Of a stretch of 64,000 nucleotides of DNA, positions 43,387 to 52,907 are shown one piece after another. Position 1 is the first letter of the stretch, and every line of letters begins with the position of its first letter. The stretch spans positions 1 to 64,000 of the IMG/VR virus record IMGVR_UViG_3300022926_000003; one strand, given 5' to 3'. The translations under genes were made by a program, and so were the position numbers. Source of the stretch: a virus. Below the pieces are notes generated by a model. It was not told the DNA's origin. It saw only the letters and a list, made by a program, of their open reading frames with translations, and did no database searches.

Positions 43387-43783
43387 TTGGCTCAAAGAGT
43401 TAACAGGTAAGAAACGAGATTGGGACTCCTTCTCGGATAAAGAGAGGGAGTCCTTTAATCCTTATATGGTTAATCGTTTTTTATCTATGCACCAACCCTT
43501 TGTTGAGTTGGTAAATTATGTTCAAACCATACCTTACACTGATAAGAAAAAATACTATACAGTGTATTGTGGTTTACTCCCTAAACAAAATGTTTGGTTA
43601 AAATACATTAAATCAAGTATGAAACAACCCAATAAAAAATTAGTGGAAACAATTGCTTCCCTCTATGAAGTTTCTACCGCTCAAGCAGTAGATTGGATAA
43701 ACATACTTGATAAAAAGTATATTAAGGAAGCACTACAACAACAGGGCTTACAAAAAGACGAAATTAAAGAATTATTTAAGTAA
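43373..43783 (+). CDS. 62: gp62-like clamp-loader small subunit
   Basis: 136 aa, like the short gp62 of marine T4-like phages (T4's is 187 aa). The run DWLKELTGKKRDWDSFSDKE, then FNPYMVNRFLSMHQPFVELV, and a C-terminal helical part (ASLYEVSTAQAVDWINIL) match the phage gp62 pattern I know. Partner of gp44 in loading the clamp; position 390 nt after gp44 supports this. It overlaps the preceding gene by 14 nt. Confidence 0.78.
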   Translation: MTLFDWLKELTGKKRDWDSFSDKERESFNPYMVNRFLSMHQPFVELVNYVQTIPYTDKKKYYTVYCGLLPKQNVWLKYIKSSMKQPNKKLVETIASLYEVSTAQAVDWINILDKKYIKEALQQQGLQKDEIKELFK

Positions 43784-43998
43784 TGGATAGCATAGTTACC
43801 TCAGTAATTAAACAATTTGAAACCCGTTCTAAAATGGGTGAACAAAAGTATGGAGTTAACATGGATCGAGGAGATCTACAATTCCCCGAATGGGTCACTC
43901 ATATGAAAGAAGAGTTAATGGATGCCATACTTTATTTAGAGAAATTAGAAAAAATATATGGCCAAGAAGCCCCAAATACTCAAGGAGATACAGAATAA
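43783..43998 (+). CDS. Small MazG-like / phage nucleotide-metabolism protein
   Basis: 71 aa. The pattern KMGEQKYGVNMDRGDLQFPEW followed by EELMDAILYLEKLEK is common in small phage proteins related to the all-alpha NTP pyrophosphatase fold (ExxxD helix). It lacks the full ExxE-ExxD set, so activity is unsure. It shares one base with gp62 and overlaps the nuclease gene by 41 nt. Confidence 0.6.
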   Translation: MDSIVTSVIKQFETRSKMGEQKYGVNMDRGDLQFPEWVTHMKEELMDAILYLEKLEKIYGQEAPNTQGDTE

Positions 43999-44881
43999 AG
44001 AATTGCCTGAGGTAAATTATGCTTACCAAAAGACAATTTCTTATTCGCAAATGTCTATGTACAGGAGTTGCCCACACAAGTGGGCACTCCAGTACAAAGA
44101 TGGACACTATCAAAATGAACAATCTATCCATTTTACTTTTGGTACGGCAATGCATGAAGTAATCCAAGATTGGCTTACTGTATTATATGAACAGTCAGGG
44201 GTAAAAGCAGATGCTATGAATTTAGAGGAGTTATTTCAAGAAAAATTTATAGGATTGTATAAAGAAGGATACAAACAAAATAAAGACACCCATTATTCCT
44301 CCCCAGAAGAACTACGAGAGTTTTTTGAAGATGGTGTAGCAATACTTGACTTTCTTAAGAAAAAACGTAAACAATACTTTGGTAATCGTGGTTGGCATCT
44401 AGCAGGAATCGAGTTACCAATTGTAATGAACGTTGGTAGAAATTTAGTATACAAAGGTTTTATTGACCTCGTATTATACCATGAACCCACAAACAAATTT
44501 TATGTATACGATATAAAAACGTCTACTAGGGGATGGAACGATACAGCTAAAAAAGACGAAAACAAGCAAATGCAGCTTGTGCTTTATAAGAAGTTCTTTA
44601 ATGAACAATATGGTATCCCGCTTGAAAATATAGAAGTGGAATTCTTTATTGTGCGTAGAAAAATATGGGAAAATAGTGATTACCCAATTCATAGAGTACA
44701 ACAACATAGACCCGCTGCAGGTAGAAATAAACTTAAAAAAGCAGACCGTATATTAGATGAGTTTATTACTGAGTGTTTTTCTTCTGAAGGGAAACATTTA
44801 AACGTGGAGCACCCAAAAATTGTATCTAAATTATGTGAATGGTGTCCCTTTAATAATAATAAAGAGTTATGCAACAAATAA
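43958..44881 (+). CDS. PD-(D/E)XK nuclease with Cas4/RecB-like Fe-S cysteines
   Basis: 307 aa. 'SYSQMSMYRSCPHKWAL' has the first cluster Cys at about 38 and 'FTFGTAMHEVIQDWL' the His. The nuclease core is YKGFIDLVLYHE followed by FYVYDIKTS (Asp, Asp, Lys) and QMQLVLYKKF (QxxxY). The C-terminal CEWCPFNNNKELC supplies three more cysteines. This is the Cas4/AddB/RecB-like exonuclease layout. It probably processes DNA ends in recombination. No CRISPR array is seen, so a Cas4 role is unlikely. It overlaps the next gene by 13 nt. Confidence 0.85.
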   Translation: MAKKPQILKEIQNKELPEVNYAYQKTISYSQMSMYRSCPHKWALQYKDGHYQNEQSIHFTFGTAMHEVIQDWLTVLYEQSGVKADAMNLEELFQEKFIGLYKEGYKQNKDTHYSSPEELREFFEDGVAILDFLKKKRKQYFGNRGWHLAGIELPIVMNVGRNLVYKGFIDLVLYHEPTNKFYVYDIKTSTRGWNDTAKKDENKQMQLVLYKKFFNEQYGIPLENIEVEFFIVRRKIWENSDYPIHRVQQHRPAAGRNKLKKADRILDEFITECFSSEGKHLNVEHPKIVSKLCEWCPFNNNKELCNK

Positions 44882-45498
44882 TTACTCAAGAGTCTAAAGA
44901 ATTAGTTGAATTTATTTCAAATAATATGGAGAGTCATACTTTCCATCATCATTATCATATATTATACGATTTAAGAACTTTTTTAGGGAAAGATTCTATT
45001 AATTATGTTGAAATAGGATGTTTTGCTGGAGGGTCAGCATGTTTAATGACCTCCCACCCCTATCCTACCAATTGCTTATCTATTGATATAGGAAGCCCCA
45101 TCCCCCCAGAAATAGCTAAAGCAAATGTAGCTAAATATAAAAAGGAACATAATACTTGGGAATACTTTAAAGGTAGTTCTCGTAATCTTTCTACTATTAA
45201 TATTGTAAAAAATAAATTCCCTGTAATTGATCTTTTGTTTATTGATGGGGATCATAGTTATCAAGCTGTAATTGATGATTTTTATAACTATAAAGATTTA
45301 GTTCCTGTAGGAGGCTATATTATATTTGATGATTACTTAGATTTTAAACACTCCCCTGAAGTAAAACCAGCTGTAGATCATATAGTAAAAGAGTTAGACC
45401 CCAATTATGAAATAATTGGAACTTTAAAAAATGAATTTAAAGCTAAACCTGCTTCTAAAGAGTTAAGCAACGAATTTATAATTAAAGTTAAATATTAA
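44869..45498 (+). CDS. Class I SAM-dependent methyltransferase-like protein
   Basis: 209 aa. NYVEIGCFAGGSACLM (about 46-61) is the SAM-binding glycine loop. LLFIDGDHSYQAVIDDF (about 121-137) is the motif-IV region of Methyltransf_24 type enzymes, with GGYIIFDDY after. It starts in the nuclease gene's end and is followed by sugar-biosynthesis genes, so it may O-methylate a sugar. The substrate is not known. Confidence 0.7.
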   Translation: MQQIITQESKELVEFISNNMESHTFHHHYHILYDLRTFLGKDSINYVEIGCFAGGSACLMTSHPYPTNCLSIDIGSPIPPEIAKANVAKYKKEHNTWEYFKGSSRNLSTINIVKNKFPVIDLLFIDGDHSYQAVIDDFYNYKDLVPVGGYIIFDDYLDFKHSPEVKPAVDHIVKELDPNYEIIGTLKNEFKAKPASKELSNEFIIKVKY

Positions 45499-45500
45499 AA

Positions 45501-46130
45501 ATGGCCAACGGGATATATAAAATTACTGAAGAGTTTGAAGCCAAACTCGCAGATTATACAGGAGCAAGGTATGCTATTACGGTAGATAATGCTTCTAATG
45601 CTTTATTTTTAGCTTTAAAGTATGAAAATATAGAAGGAAAAGAAATTACTATTCCTTCTAGAACCTACCCATCAGTCCCTTGTGAAATTATTCATGCTGG
45701 GGGGAAAGTTAAATTTAAACCTGTAAAAGGAAAGACCATAAAAGGAGCATACCAATTAGAGGGCTCTAACGTATGGGATTCTGCTCTAAGATTTACAGCA
45801 GACATGTATTTACCTAACACACATATGTGTATTTCATTCACTGGACCTTATAAACATTTTAAGCTATCTAAAGGTGGTGCTATATTAACTGACTCACATG
45901 AGGCTTATTTATGGTTTAAAAGAGCTAGATATAGTGGAAGAAGAGAATGTTCATATCACGAAGATAACTTTGATATGTTAGGTTGGAACTTTTACATGAT
46001 GCCGGAACTTGCAGCTAGGGGGTTGTTACTTATGGGACAATTCTATGAAATGGGTGGTGGTAAGAAACACAATGAAGATTTGGAACTACCTTATCCCGAT
46101 TTAAGTAAATTTGAAATATATAAGAAATGA
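45501..46130 (+). CDS. Short DegT/DnrJ-type PLP sugar aminotransferase-like protein
   Basis: 209 aa, about half the normal 370-400 aa. 'LADYTGARYAITVDNASNAL' is the N-terminal cofactor region, 'ITIPSRTYPSVPCEIIHAGG' the second. 'ISFTGPYKHFKLSKGGAI' holds the PLP-Lys position before GG. The C-terminal domain is missing. It may be a compact enzyme or partial homologue. Neighbours are two acyltransferases, which would suit N-acylation of an amino sugar. ATGA overlap with the next gene. Confidence 0.7.
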   Translation: MANGIYKITEEFEAKLADYTGARYAITVDNASNALFLALKYENIEGKEITIPSRTYPSVPCEIIHAGGKVKFKPVKGKTIKGAYQLEGSNVWDSALRFTADMYLPNTHMCISFTGPYKHFKLSKGGAILTDSHEAYLWFKRARYSGRRECSYHEDNFDMLGWNFYMMPELAARGLLLMGQFYEMGGGKKHNEDLELPYPDLSKFEIYKK

Positions 46131-46612
46131 TATCAAACAAATCAAAAATAGGTAAAAATGTAGAAATTCATCCCCTAGCACTAATAGAAGATGGTGTAGA
46201 AATTGGTGATAACACTAAAATTGGTCCGTTTTGCATTGTGAGGACTGGTGCGAAGATTGGTAAGAATTGTTCATTTACTGCTTATTGTGAAATTAGAAAT
46301 AACGTCGTAGTGGGTGATAGAACCTCTATGGGAAGCAGATGCACAATCTCAGCAAACGCTACTATTGGGAAAAATTGTGTAATTAAATATGGGTTTGTAT
46401 TAACCGACACTCCAAACCTTGAAGAAAATTCAACAAAAATTGTAAAAGGTATAGGTAATTTTGTGCTAATTGGTGCAAATGTAACCTTAATGCCTGATAC
46501 ATCAGTTGGAAATAATTCAATTATAGGTGCTAATTCCCAAGTAAGAAATGATATTCCTGCAGATGAAATTTGGTATGGGATTCCCGCTAAAAAATATAAG
46601 GACAATAAATGA
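46127..46612 (+). CDS. Left-handed beta-helix acetyltransferase (LpxA/FdtC-like)
   Basis: 161 aa of hexapeptide repeats: IGKNVEIHP, VEIGDNTKIGPFCIV, VVVGDRTSMGS, ATIGKNCVIKYG, NFVLIGANVTLMP. The ending IPADEIWYGIPAKKYKD is the usual tail of sugar acyltransferases. With the aminotransferase-like gene it could N-acetylate an amino sugar. It overlaps both neighbours by ATGA. Confidence 0.85.
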   Translation: MISNKSKIGKNVEIHPLALIEDGVEIGDNTKIGPFCIVRTGAKIGKNCSFTAYCEIRNNVVVGDRTSMGSRCTISANATIGKNCVIKYGFVLTDTPNLEENSTKIVKGIGNFVLIGANVTLMPDTSVGNNSIIGANSQVRNDIPADEIWYGIPAKKYKDNK

Positions 46613-47430
46613 TATTATCAATTTTACCTAATACTAAAGAAGGAATGATTACTTATTATGTAGGTGATAATCCTGAACATGTAAAACATTTAAAAAATTG
46701 TAAATTATTTTGCAAACAAAAATTTGAAGGATTAAATAATGTAGTACAAGTTATTGTAAAAAATCCCCAACTAGAATTTTATAGGTTATCCCATCAAGTA
46801 AAATACCCATACACTTTTGATAAAAAATCATATATTAAGGGTGATAATTGTTCTATAGACCCTACAGCTGTAATTGGTGATGGTGTTGTAATTGGTGATA
46901 ATGTAATTATTGGCCCTAATTCTGTAGTTTATTCTAAAACTGAAGTAGGAAATGGAACAAGGATAGATGCTAATTGCAGTATTGGAACCGAAGGTATGAT
47001 GTGGGTGTGGGATGGGGCTACTAAAGTTTTTTTAAGACAATTAGGTGGAGTTAAAATAGGAAACAACTGTATTATTGGTAGTAATACTTCAATAGTAAGA
47101 GGATCAGCAAATGAATACACAACCTTAAAAGACAATGTTAACTTAGCTCCTGGTTGCTGTATAGGTCATGGAACTAAAATTGGAGAAAATGTACATTTTG
47201 CTAATAATGTTACTATAGGGGGTTCTGTTAAGATATCTAATAATTGTTTCTTAGGTTGTGCCACCATCATAAACCCTAGAATAGAACTCCAATCAGATAA
47301 TATAATATTAGGAGCAGGAAGTGTAGTAATTAAAAACATAAAAGATAGTGGAGTTTATATAGGAATTCCTGCTAAAAAGAAAAAAAACATTGAACCCAAC
47401 CTTAAAGGAATTCCACTATGGAACTTATAA
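46609..47430 (+). CDS. Left-handed beta-helix acyltransferase (LpxD-like)
   Basis: 273 aa. An N-terminal alpha/beta domain (1-75) precedes a long hexapeptide helix: SIDPTAVIGDGVVIGDNVII, RIDANCSIGTEGMMW, VKIGNNCIIGSNTSIV, CIGHGTKIGENVHF. The tail ends VYIGIPAKKKK. The two-domain layout resembles LpxD or WbbJ-like sugar acyltransferases. The end overlaps the next gene by 13 nt. Acceptor unknown. Confidence 0.8.
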   Translation: MILSILPNTKEGMITYYVGDNPEHVKHLKNCKLFCKQKFEGLNNVVQVIVKNPQLEFYRLSHQVKYPYTFDKKSYIKGDNCSIDPTAVIGDGVVIGDNVIIGPNSVVYSKTEVGNGTRIDANCSIGTEGMMWVWDGATKVFLRQLGGVKIGNNCIIGSNTSIVRGSANEYTTLKDNVNLAPGCCIGHGTKIGENVHFANNVTIGGSVKISNNCFLGCATIINPRIELQSDNIILGAGSVVIKNIKDSGVYIGIPAKKKKNIEPNLKGIPLWNL

Positions 47431-48158
47431 ATAAAAAATATAGTAACCCTAAATTAGCAATAGTTGTAACTACTTATTATAGACCTGATGGTAAAACATT
47501 TAGTTATATAAAAAATACCTTACAAAGTGTTTTTAACCAAACATATAAAAATTGGAAAATATACTTAATAGGAGATAATTACAAAGACAAAGCAGAATTT
47601 GAACAAATAATTAAACTTTGCCCCCCAAATAAAACCCTACCCATTAACCTTCCAGTGGCTGTAGAAAGGAAAAGGTATCCTAAAGGAGGAGAGGATTTAT
47701 GGCATAGTGGGGGTGCCCACGGTACCAACATAGGGATAGAATATGCTATAAACGAAGGTTATGATTATATCTGTAAATTAGACCACGATGATATTTATTT
47801 TCCTGATCATTTAGAAACCTTAGCTACAGCAATAGAAACTACTCAATCTCCATTTCTTTATACTAAATCCAAATACCTAAATGGTGTTTTACCCCGCCAA
47901 AACCCCCCAGAACTTTATACTAATCTCCCCCCAACTCCTATTAATATAATTAATTCTAGTACTTGTATTAACTATAGAATTATACCTTTAAGAAGAAGAG
48001 ACCCTTTATATTTTTATGGAAGACGTGAACCTGGAGATATAAATTTTTATAATAGAGTTAACCCTTGGATGAAACAACATGATTTAAAACCTGTATTTAT
48101 CAATAAGTTAACTGTTGATCATTTTGAGGAGGGTTATACCCGAAACACATCTTTTTAA
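47418..48158 (+). CDS. Family 2-like glycosyltransferase (GT-A)
   Basis: 246 aa. KLAIVVTTYYRPD is the nucleotide-binding N-terminus, with SVFNQTYKNWKIYLIGDN and the DxD-type CKLDHDDIYFPDHL (about 119). It probably transfers a sugar in the phage or host surface glycan. It follows the acyltransferase genes with a short overlap. An AATATTTATA motif follows the stop. Confidence 0.8.
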   Translation: MELINKKYSNPKLAIVVTTYYRPDGKTFSYIKNTLQSVFNQTYKNWKIYLIGDNYKDKAEFEQIIKLCPPNKTLPINLPVAVERKRYPKGGEDLWHSGGAHGTNIGIEYAINEGYDYICKLDHDDIYFPDHLETLATAIETTQSPFLYTKSKYLNGVLPRQNPPELYTNLPPTPINIINSSTCINYRIIPLRRRDPLYFYGRREPGDINFYNRVNPWMKQHDLKPVFINKLTVDHFEEGYTRNTSF

Positions 48159-48165
48159 TTTCGCG

Positions 48166-48175
48166 AATATTTATA
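48166..48175 (+). promoter_or_regulatory. AATATTTATA motif upstream of 48192
   Basis: Exact 10-mer in the 33-nt gap after a glycosyltransferase, 16 nt before the next ATG. Confidence 0.45.
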
Positions 48176-48191
48176 TCAAAATATATTAGCT

Positions 48192-48374
48192 ATGAAAAAA
48201 GATTTAACATTAACAAGCGTAAAAATTCAAAGTGATTTATTTGAAGAATTTAAAGTAGCATGTGTTAGACATAAGTTTTCTTTTCAAAAACTTGCTGACC
48301 GTTGTGTTCATTTGTATCTTACTGATGAAGACTTTAAACGTCAAATCCACAATCACAATAGTTTAGATTTATAA
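48192..48374 (+). CDS. Small ribbon-helix-helix-like protein
   Basis: 60 aa. LTLTSVKIQSDLFEEFKVAC followed by KFSFQKLADRCVHLYL resembles a ribbon-helix-helix: a strand with alternating residues, then two helices. Such proteins bind DNA as dimers and repress their own operons. It sits between a promoter-like motif and a glycosyltransferase run. The fold is inferred from pattern only. Confidence 0.55.
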   Translation: MKKDLTLTSVKIQSDLFEEFKVACVRHKFSFQKLADRCVHLYLTDEDFKRQIHNHNSLDL

Positions 48375-48386
48375 TAAAAAAACAAA

Positions 48387-49838
48387 ATGGTTACGAAAAT
48401 GAAAGGATATGTTCCCAAAGAGGAACGTAAAAAGATACTCCTAATGTGTGATGATATTAGGACTCATTCGGGAATAGGGACTATAGCCAAAGAAATGGTG
48501 CTCCATACCTGCCATCACTATAATTGGGTAAATATAGGAGCAGCAATACAACACCCTGAAGAAGGAAAAATTATAGATTTAAGCCCTGAAACCAATAAAA
48601 TAACAGGATTAGAAGACACCTCAGTAACTATATACCCTAGTAATGGGTATGGGAACCCCGATGCAGTGAGGTTCTTTATAAAAAGAGAGCAGCCTGATGC
48701 CATTTTTATATTTACTGACCCCAGATATTGGACTTGGTTGTTTCAAATGGAAAACGAAATTAGGCAAAATATTCCTATTATTTATTTAAATATTTGGGAC
48801 GACTTCCCAGCCCCAATGTATAATAAAGAATATTATGAATCATGTGATTTGTTAATGGGCATTTCAAAACAGACTGTTAATATAAATAAATTAGTATTAG
48901 GAGATAAAGCTAAAAATAAAATTATTTCTTATGTTCCCCATGGGCTAAATCATAAAATATTTTTCCCTATCGACAAATCACACGAAAAAGCCACTCAGCT
49001 TGAAGAGTTTAAAACTGAGCTTTTTAAAGGCAAAGAATATGATTTTGTTACCCTTTACAACTCTAGAAACATTAGGCGTAAACAGATACCAGATACTATT
49101 TGGGCCTATAAACAATTCGTTGATAAACTTACTCCCAAGCAAGCTGAGAAATGTCTTCTAATATTAAAAACCCAAAGGATAGATCCTAATGGTACCAATT
49201 TACCTGCTGTTATTGAAACTTTGTGTGGGGATGATAAAAAGTATAACATTTTATTTGTAGAGGATAAATTGGATACTGAGCATATGAATTTTCTATATAA
49301 TTGCTCTGATGTTCAGATCCAACTTACATCTAATGAAGGGTGGGGGTTAAGTTTAACCGAAGCTTTACTTGTAGGTAACCCTATAGTAGCTAATGTTACC
49401 GGGGGAATGCAAGACCAAATGAGATTTATAGATAATAAAGGAAAATGGTTTACCCCTAATGAGAAAATACCTTCAAACCATAGAAAAACATATACCCAAC
49501 ATGGAGAATGGGCCTTTCCTATTTTCCCTTCAAGTATTTCAATCCAAGGTTCCCCTCCTACCCCTTATATTTTTGATGATAGATGTGATTCTAGTGATGC
49601 CGCTAATAGATTATTTGAGGTATGGGAAATGGGGGCTAAAGAAAGAAAAATTAAAGGAGAAATAGGAAGAAAGTGGGCTCTAAGTGATGAAGCAGGATTC
49701 ACTGCAGAAAAAATGTCCTACCGTATTATAGATAATATAGATACATTATTTAAAAATTGGAAGCCCCGAGAAAGGTATGAACTAATCAAAATAGACACTA
49801 GAAAACCAAAAGTAACACCCCATAAATTAGAATATTAA
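48387..49838 (+). CDS. Glycosyltransferase, GT4-like
   Basis: 483 aa. The N-terminal LLMCDDIRTHSGIGTIAKEM is a GT-B glycine loop. The donor half has VTLYNSRNIRRKQIP and the donor-binding EGWGLSLTEALLVGNPIVA with acidic residues at the expected spacing (about 316-334). An ATG at 48402 is a possible alternative start. Overlaps the next GT by one base. Confidence 0.8.
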   Translation: MVTKMKGYVPKEERKKILLMCDDIRTHSGIGTIAKEMVLHTCHHYNWVNIGAAIQHPEEGKIIDLSPETNKITGLEDTSVTIYPSNGYGNPDAVRFFIKREQPDAIFIFTDPRYWTWLFQMENEIRQNIPIIYLNIWDDFPAPMYNKEYYESCDLLMGISKQTVNINKLVLGDKAKNKIISYVPHGLNHKIFFPIDKSHEKATQLEEFKTELFKGKEYDFVTLYNSRNIRRKQIPDTIWAYKQFVDKLTPKQAEKCLLILKTQRIDPNGTNLPAVIETLCGDDKKYNILFVEDKLDTEHMNFLYNCSDVQIQLTSNEGWGLSLTEALLVGNPIVANVTGGMQDQMRFIDNKGKWFTPNEKIPSNHRKTYTQHGEWAFPIFPSSISIQGSPPTPYIFDDRCDSSDAANRLFEVWEMGAKERKIKGEIGRKWALSDEAGFTAEKMSYRIIDNIDTLFKNWKPRERYELIKIDTRKPKVTPHKLEY

Positions 49839-51118
49839 TGAAACCTTTATTTATAATAAGTTGCCCCATAGACACTTACTCAGGTTATGGAGCACGTTCT
49901 CGAGATTTAGTTAGAGCTATTATTGAGCTTGACAAATATAATGTAAAAGTTCTACCCCAAAGATGGGGGAGTTGCCCTTGGGGGTTTATAGAAAATAATT
50001 TAGAGGAATGGGGATTTATACAACCCCACCTTCTTCCTCCAGGTAATCAACTTCCTGCGAAACCCCAAGTGTGGGCTCAAATTAGTGTACCTAATGAATT
50101 CCAACCTGTAGGGGAATATAATATTGGAATTACTGCCGGCATAGAAACCACCGTATGTGATCCCTCATGGATCCAGGGATTAAATAGAATGGATTTAAAT
50201 TTAGTATCTTCAAATCATTCCAAAAATACATTTGAAAACCTTAGATTTGAACATAAAGAAGGAGATACTCCTGTTGAAATATATATAGAAAAACCTATAG
50301 AAGTATTATTTGAAGGAGCGGATTTAACTAAATATTTTCCTTCAAAAGAAACTAATAAATTTGATTTAAAAGATATAAAAGATCAATTTGCTTACTTATT
50401 TGTAGGACATTGGATGCAAGGAGTTGTAGGAGAAGATAGGAAAAATGTAGGCCTAATGATAAAACTCTTCTACGAAACATTCAAAAACCAGAAAAAAACA
50501 CCTGCATTAATTTTAAAAACTAGTGGGGCGGGTGCATCTTATATGGATAGAGAAATGATCTTAGATAAAATAGATGAAATTAAAAAAACAATAGAAGCAG
50601 ACACTTTACCTAATATTTATTTACTTCATGGTGAACTTACTGATGAAGAGATGAATAATCTTTACAATCATAAAAAAGTTAAAGCTATGATATCTTTAAC
50701 TAAAGGGGAAGGATTTGGTAGACCCTTATTAGAATTTAGTTTAACTAAAAAACCTATTATTACTACTAATTGGAGTGGCCATATTGATTTTTTAGATAGT
50801 AAATTTACTACTTTGTTAGAAGGAAAGCTTACTAAAGTACATGATAGTGCATTAGTAAAAAACATTCTCCTTAAAGAAGGAAGTTGGTTCTCAGTAGAAC
50901 CCTCTCAGGCAGTTTCCTATTTAAAAGATGTTTTTGATAACTATCCTAAATATAAAAAACAGGCATTACTCCAATACCATAAAAGTAAAAACCATTTTAG
51001 TTATGGAAATATGAAACAAGCTTTAGAGGTAATAATGGAAGAACACTTACCTGATGTCCCTAATGAAATTAGTTTGAAATTACCTAAACTTAAAAAATTA
51101 GAAAATGTTGAAAGATAA
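49838..51118 (+). CDS. Glycosyltransferase, GT4-like
   Basis: 426 aa. SCPIDTYSGYGARSRDLVRA starts the GT-B fold; GEGFGRPLLEFSLTKKPIIT near residue 290 is the donor-site block. Related in layout to the preceding gene (both have 'S/TGxGx' loops and long inserts), so a tandem duplication is possible. The final 14 nt overlap the zinc-ribbon gene. Confidence 0.8.
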   Translation: MKPLFIISCPIDTYSGYGARSRDLVRAIIELDKYNVKVLPQRWGSCPWGFIENNLEEWGFIQPHLLPPGNQLPAKPQVWAQISVPNEFQPVGEYNIGITAGIETTVCDPSWIQGLNRMDLNLVSSNHSKNTFENLRFEHKEGDTPVEIYIEKPIEVLFEGADLTKYFPSKETNKFDLKDIKDQFAYLFVGHWMQGVVGEDRKNVGLMIKLFYETFKNQKKTPALILKTSGAGASYMDREMILDKIDEIKKTIEADTLPNIYLLHGELTDEEMNNLYNHKKVKAMISLTKGEGFGRPLLEFSLTKKPIITTNWSGHIDFLDSKFTTLLEGKLTKVHDSALVKNILLKEGSWFSVEPSQAVSYLKDVFDNYPKYKKQALLQYHKSKNHFSYGNMKQALEVIMEEHLPDVPNEISLKLPKLKKLENVER

Positions 51119-51536
51119 ATTAACAATATGTCCTCGTTGTGGAAGCGATGCTTGTTACGAACAAGAAATGGGGGCGGATTACGTTATAAGTTTATGTTAT
51201 GGGTGTGGATTTACAACTAATACTTTAATGCAATCTGGCAGTTCATTTCTTAGTGAGCAAATAGAAATACTTCCCGAGTTGTATAAGGATCTTATTTATG
51301 TAGATGATAAAGGTTTAAATTGGATGCCTTCTGCTACTAATAATCCTGAAAAAGGAATGGTGTATGCTGATGGTAAAAATGTTAAAGAATGGAGATGGGC
51401 TGCTGTAAAAGCTCTTTCTGAAGATCAAAGTGAAAAAACTTATAAAATGGATATGCAAAATCTAAAACACTTTGCCGAACACGATTATATGGAAGCTCTT
51501 GATTATATTGGTATGTTTAAAGAAGAAAAAAAATGA
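51105..51536 (+). CDS. Zinc-ribbon protein
   Basis: 143 aa. LTICPRCGSDACYEQ and ISLCYGCGFTTN form a CPxC...CxxC zinc ribbon (about 9-37). The rest is helical with GLNWMPSATNN and EWRWAAVKAL. The same architecture is seen in uncharacterised proteins of T4-like phages. It is embedded among glycosyltransferase genes with overlaps on both sides. Role unknown. Confidence 0.65.
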   Translation: MLKDKLTICPRCGSDACYEQEMGADYVISLCYGCGFTTNTLMQSGSSFLSEQIEILPELYKDLIYVDDKGLNWMPSATNNPEKGMVYADGKNVKEWRWAAVKALSEDQSEKTYKMDMQNLKHFAEHDYMEALDYIGMFKEEKK

Positions 51537-52153
51537 AAATAAGTTACGGCCTTACAGTATGTAATGAAGATAAAGAAATAGATAATTTAATTTCTTATTT
51601 AATAGAAAAAATTGACAATGAAGATGAAATTGTAATAGTATATGATAAGAATCGGATTACTAATGAGACTATAGAAGTTCTTGAAAAGTATGAAGATGAC
51701 ATTGATTACTATCCTTTTGATTTTAAACAAAACTTTTTAGAAAATAAAAATTACCTCCAAACTAAATGTACTGGGGACTACATATTTCAATTAGATGCTG
51801 ATGAGATTCCTAGTGAGATTCTTCTAATTAACCTAAAAAATATCCTTAAAGAGAACCCTGTTGATTTATTAATTACCCCCAGAAAAAACATAGTAGAAGG
51901 TCTTACCCCCCAACACACTAAACAATGGGGATGGCAGGTATCACCTGAAGGATGGGTAAACTGGCCTGACCCTCAAAAAAGAATATATAAAAATTCCTCC
52001 AAAATTCAGTGGGAAGGACATCAAGTACATGGGATGGTTAAAGGTTATGAAACTTATGTTACTTTACCTATGGAAGAACATTTTAGTATTATTCATAATA
52101 AAGAAATAGAACGACAAGTTTTTCAAAATAATAGATATGCACAAATAGGATGA
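51533..52153 (+). CDS. Family 2-like glycosyltransferase
   Basis: 206 aa. ISYGLTVCNEDKEIDNLISY starts the GT-A fold, and YIFQLDADEIPSEIL (about 81-95) carries the DxD. WQVSPEGWVNWPDPQKRIYK is like the acceptor part of WaaE/KdtX-type enzymes. It overlaps both neighbours by ATGA. Confidence 0.78.
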   Translation: MKISYGLTVCNEDKEIDNLISYLIEKIDNEDEIVIVYDKNRITNETIEVLEKYEDDIDYYPFDFKQNFLENKNYLQTKCTGDYIFQLDADEIPSEILLINLKNILKENPVDLLITPRKNIVEGLTPQHTKQWGWQVSPEGWVNWPDPQKRIYKNSSKIQWEGHQVHGMVKGYETYVTLPMEEHFSIIHNKEIERQVFQNNRYAQIG

Positions 52154-52890
52154 AAGTAGCTATTATTTTACATTTACACTATCAAGATTTGTGGCCTTGG
52201 TTTAGAGTTAGGTTAAAATCTATTTTGCAAAATAATCCTAAAACTGATTTGTATGTTAGTGTAAACAATTTAAATACCCCCTATATAAAAGATATTAGTA
52301 AGTATAGTAAAGAAGTATTTTTAGTAGAAAATAAAGGGTTAGATGTAGCTCCTTTCTTACATGTTTGTGATCAAATTAAGTCAATTCCTTATAAATATTA
52401 TATAAAGATCCATGGAAAAAAGTCTATTCATACCCCTAAGTTAGGAGAAATGTGGAGAACTCAATTAGTAGATAGCTTTTTACATAGTAATATGCAATAT
52501 GTTACTGCTCTTTCTGAGCTTTCATCTAATACGGTCCCCTGTATGGTAGGTTCTGCTCCTTGGTTATTTAGTGAAACTTTAGATAACGTAAATTATCTAG
52601 ATGCTCTTCCCTTTATAAAAAAAGCATTAAAACTCCTCAACACAGACTCTACTTTAGTATTTAAAGATAAAAGACTTGCCCCTCCTTTTTTTGCTGGGAC
52701 TATGTTTTTAGTAAATGATCTCTATATGAAAAATCTTTATAATTTAATAGATATTCCTTCTCTCCTTCCTAAATTTGAAGAGGGATATGACCGCTATGGT
52801 AGTTTAGCCCATGGGTTCGAAAGGTTATTAGGTTACCTTACTACAACTTTATTTGAAGGTGAACTATATAGCATAAAAATTACTTCTTAA
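52150..52890 (+). CDS. Rhamnan-synthesis (RgpF-like) glycosyltransferase
   Basis: 246 aa. VAIILHLHYQDLWP, VENKGLDVAPFLHVC and YYIKIHGKKS are conserved blocks of the RgpF/rhamnan-synthesis F family, which acts in rhamnose-glucose polysaccharide assembly. It overlaps the preceding GT gene by ATGA. A role in phage-directed surface glycan synthesis is inferred. Confidence 0.78.
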   Translation: MKVAIILHLHYQDLWPWFRVRLKSILQNNPKTDLYVSVNNLNTPYIKDISKYSKEVFLVENKGLDVAPFLHVCDQIKSIPYKYYIKIHGKKSIHTPKLGEMWRTQLVDSFLHSNMQYVTALSELSSNTVPCMVGSAPWLFSETLDNVNYLDALPFIKKALKLLNTDSTLVFKDKRLAPPFFAGTMFLVNDLYMKNLYNLIDIPSLLPKFEEGYDRYGSLAHGFERLLGYLTTTLFEGELYSIKITS

Positions 52891-52907
52891 TAAAATAATT
52901 TTAAAAT

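Noticed and set aside
43958-44881. Cas4 of a phage CRISPR system
   Set aside because: The Fe-S nuclease pattern is shared with RecB/AddB-like enzymes. No CRISPR array or cas1/cas2 gene is visible in the window.
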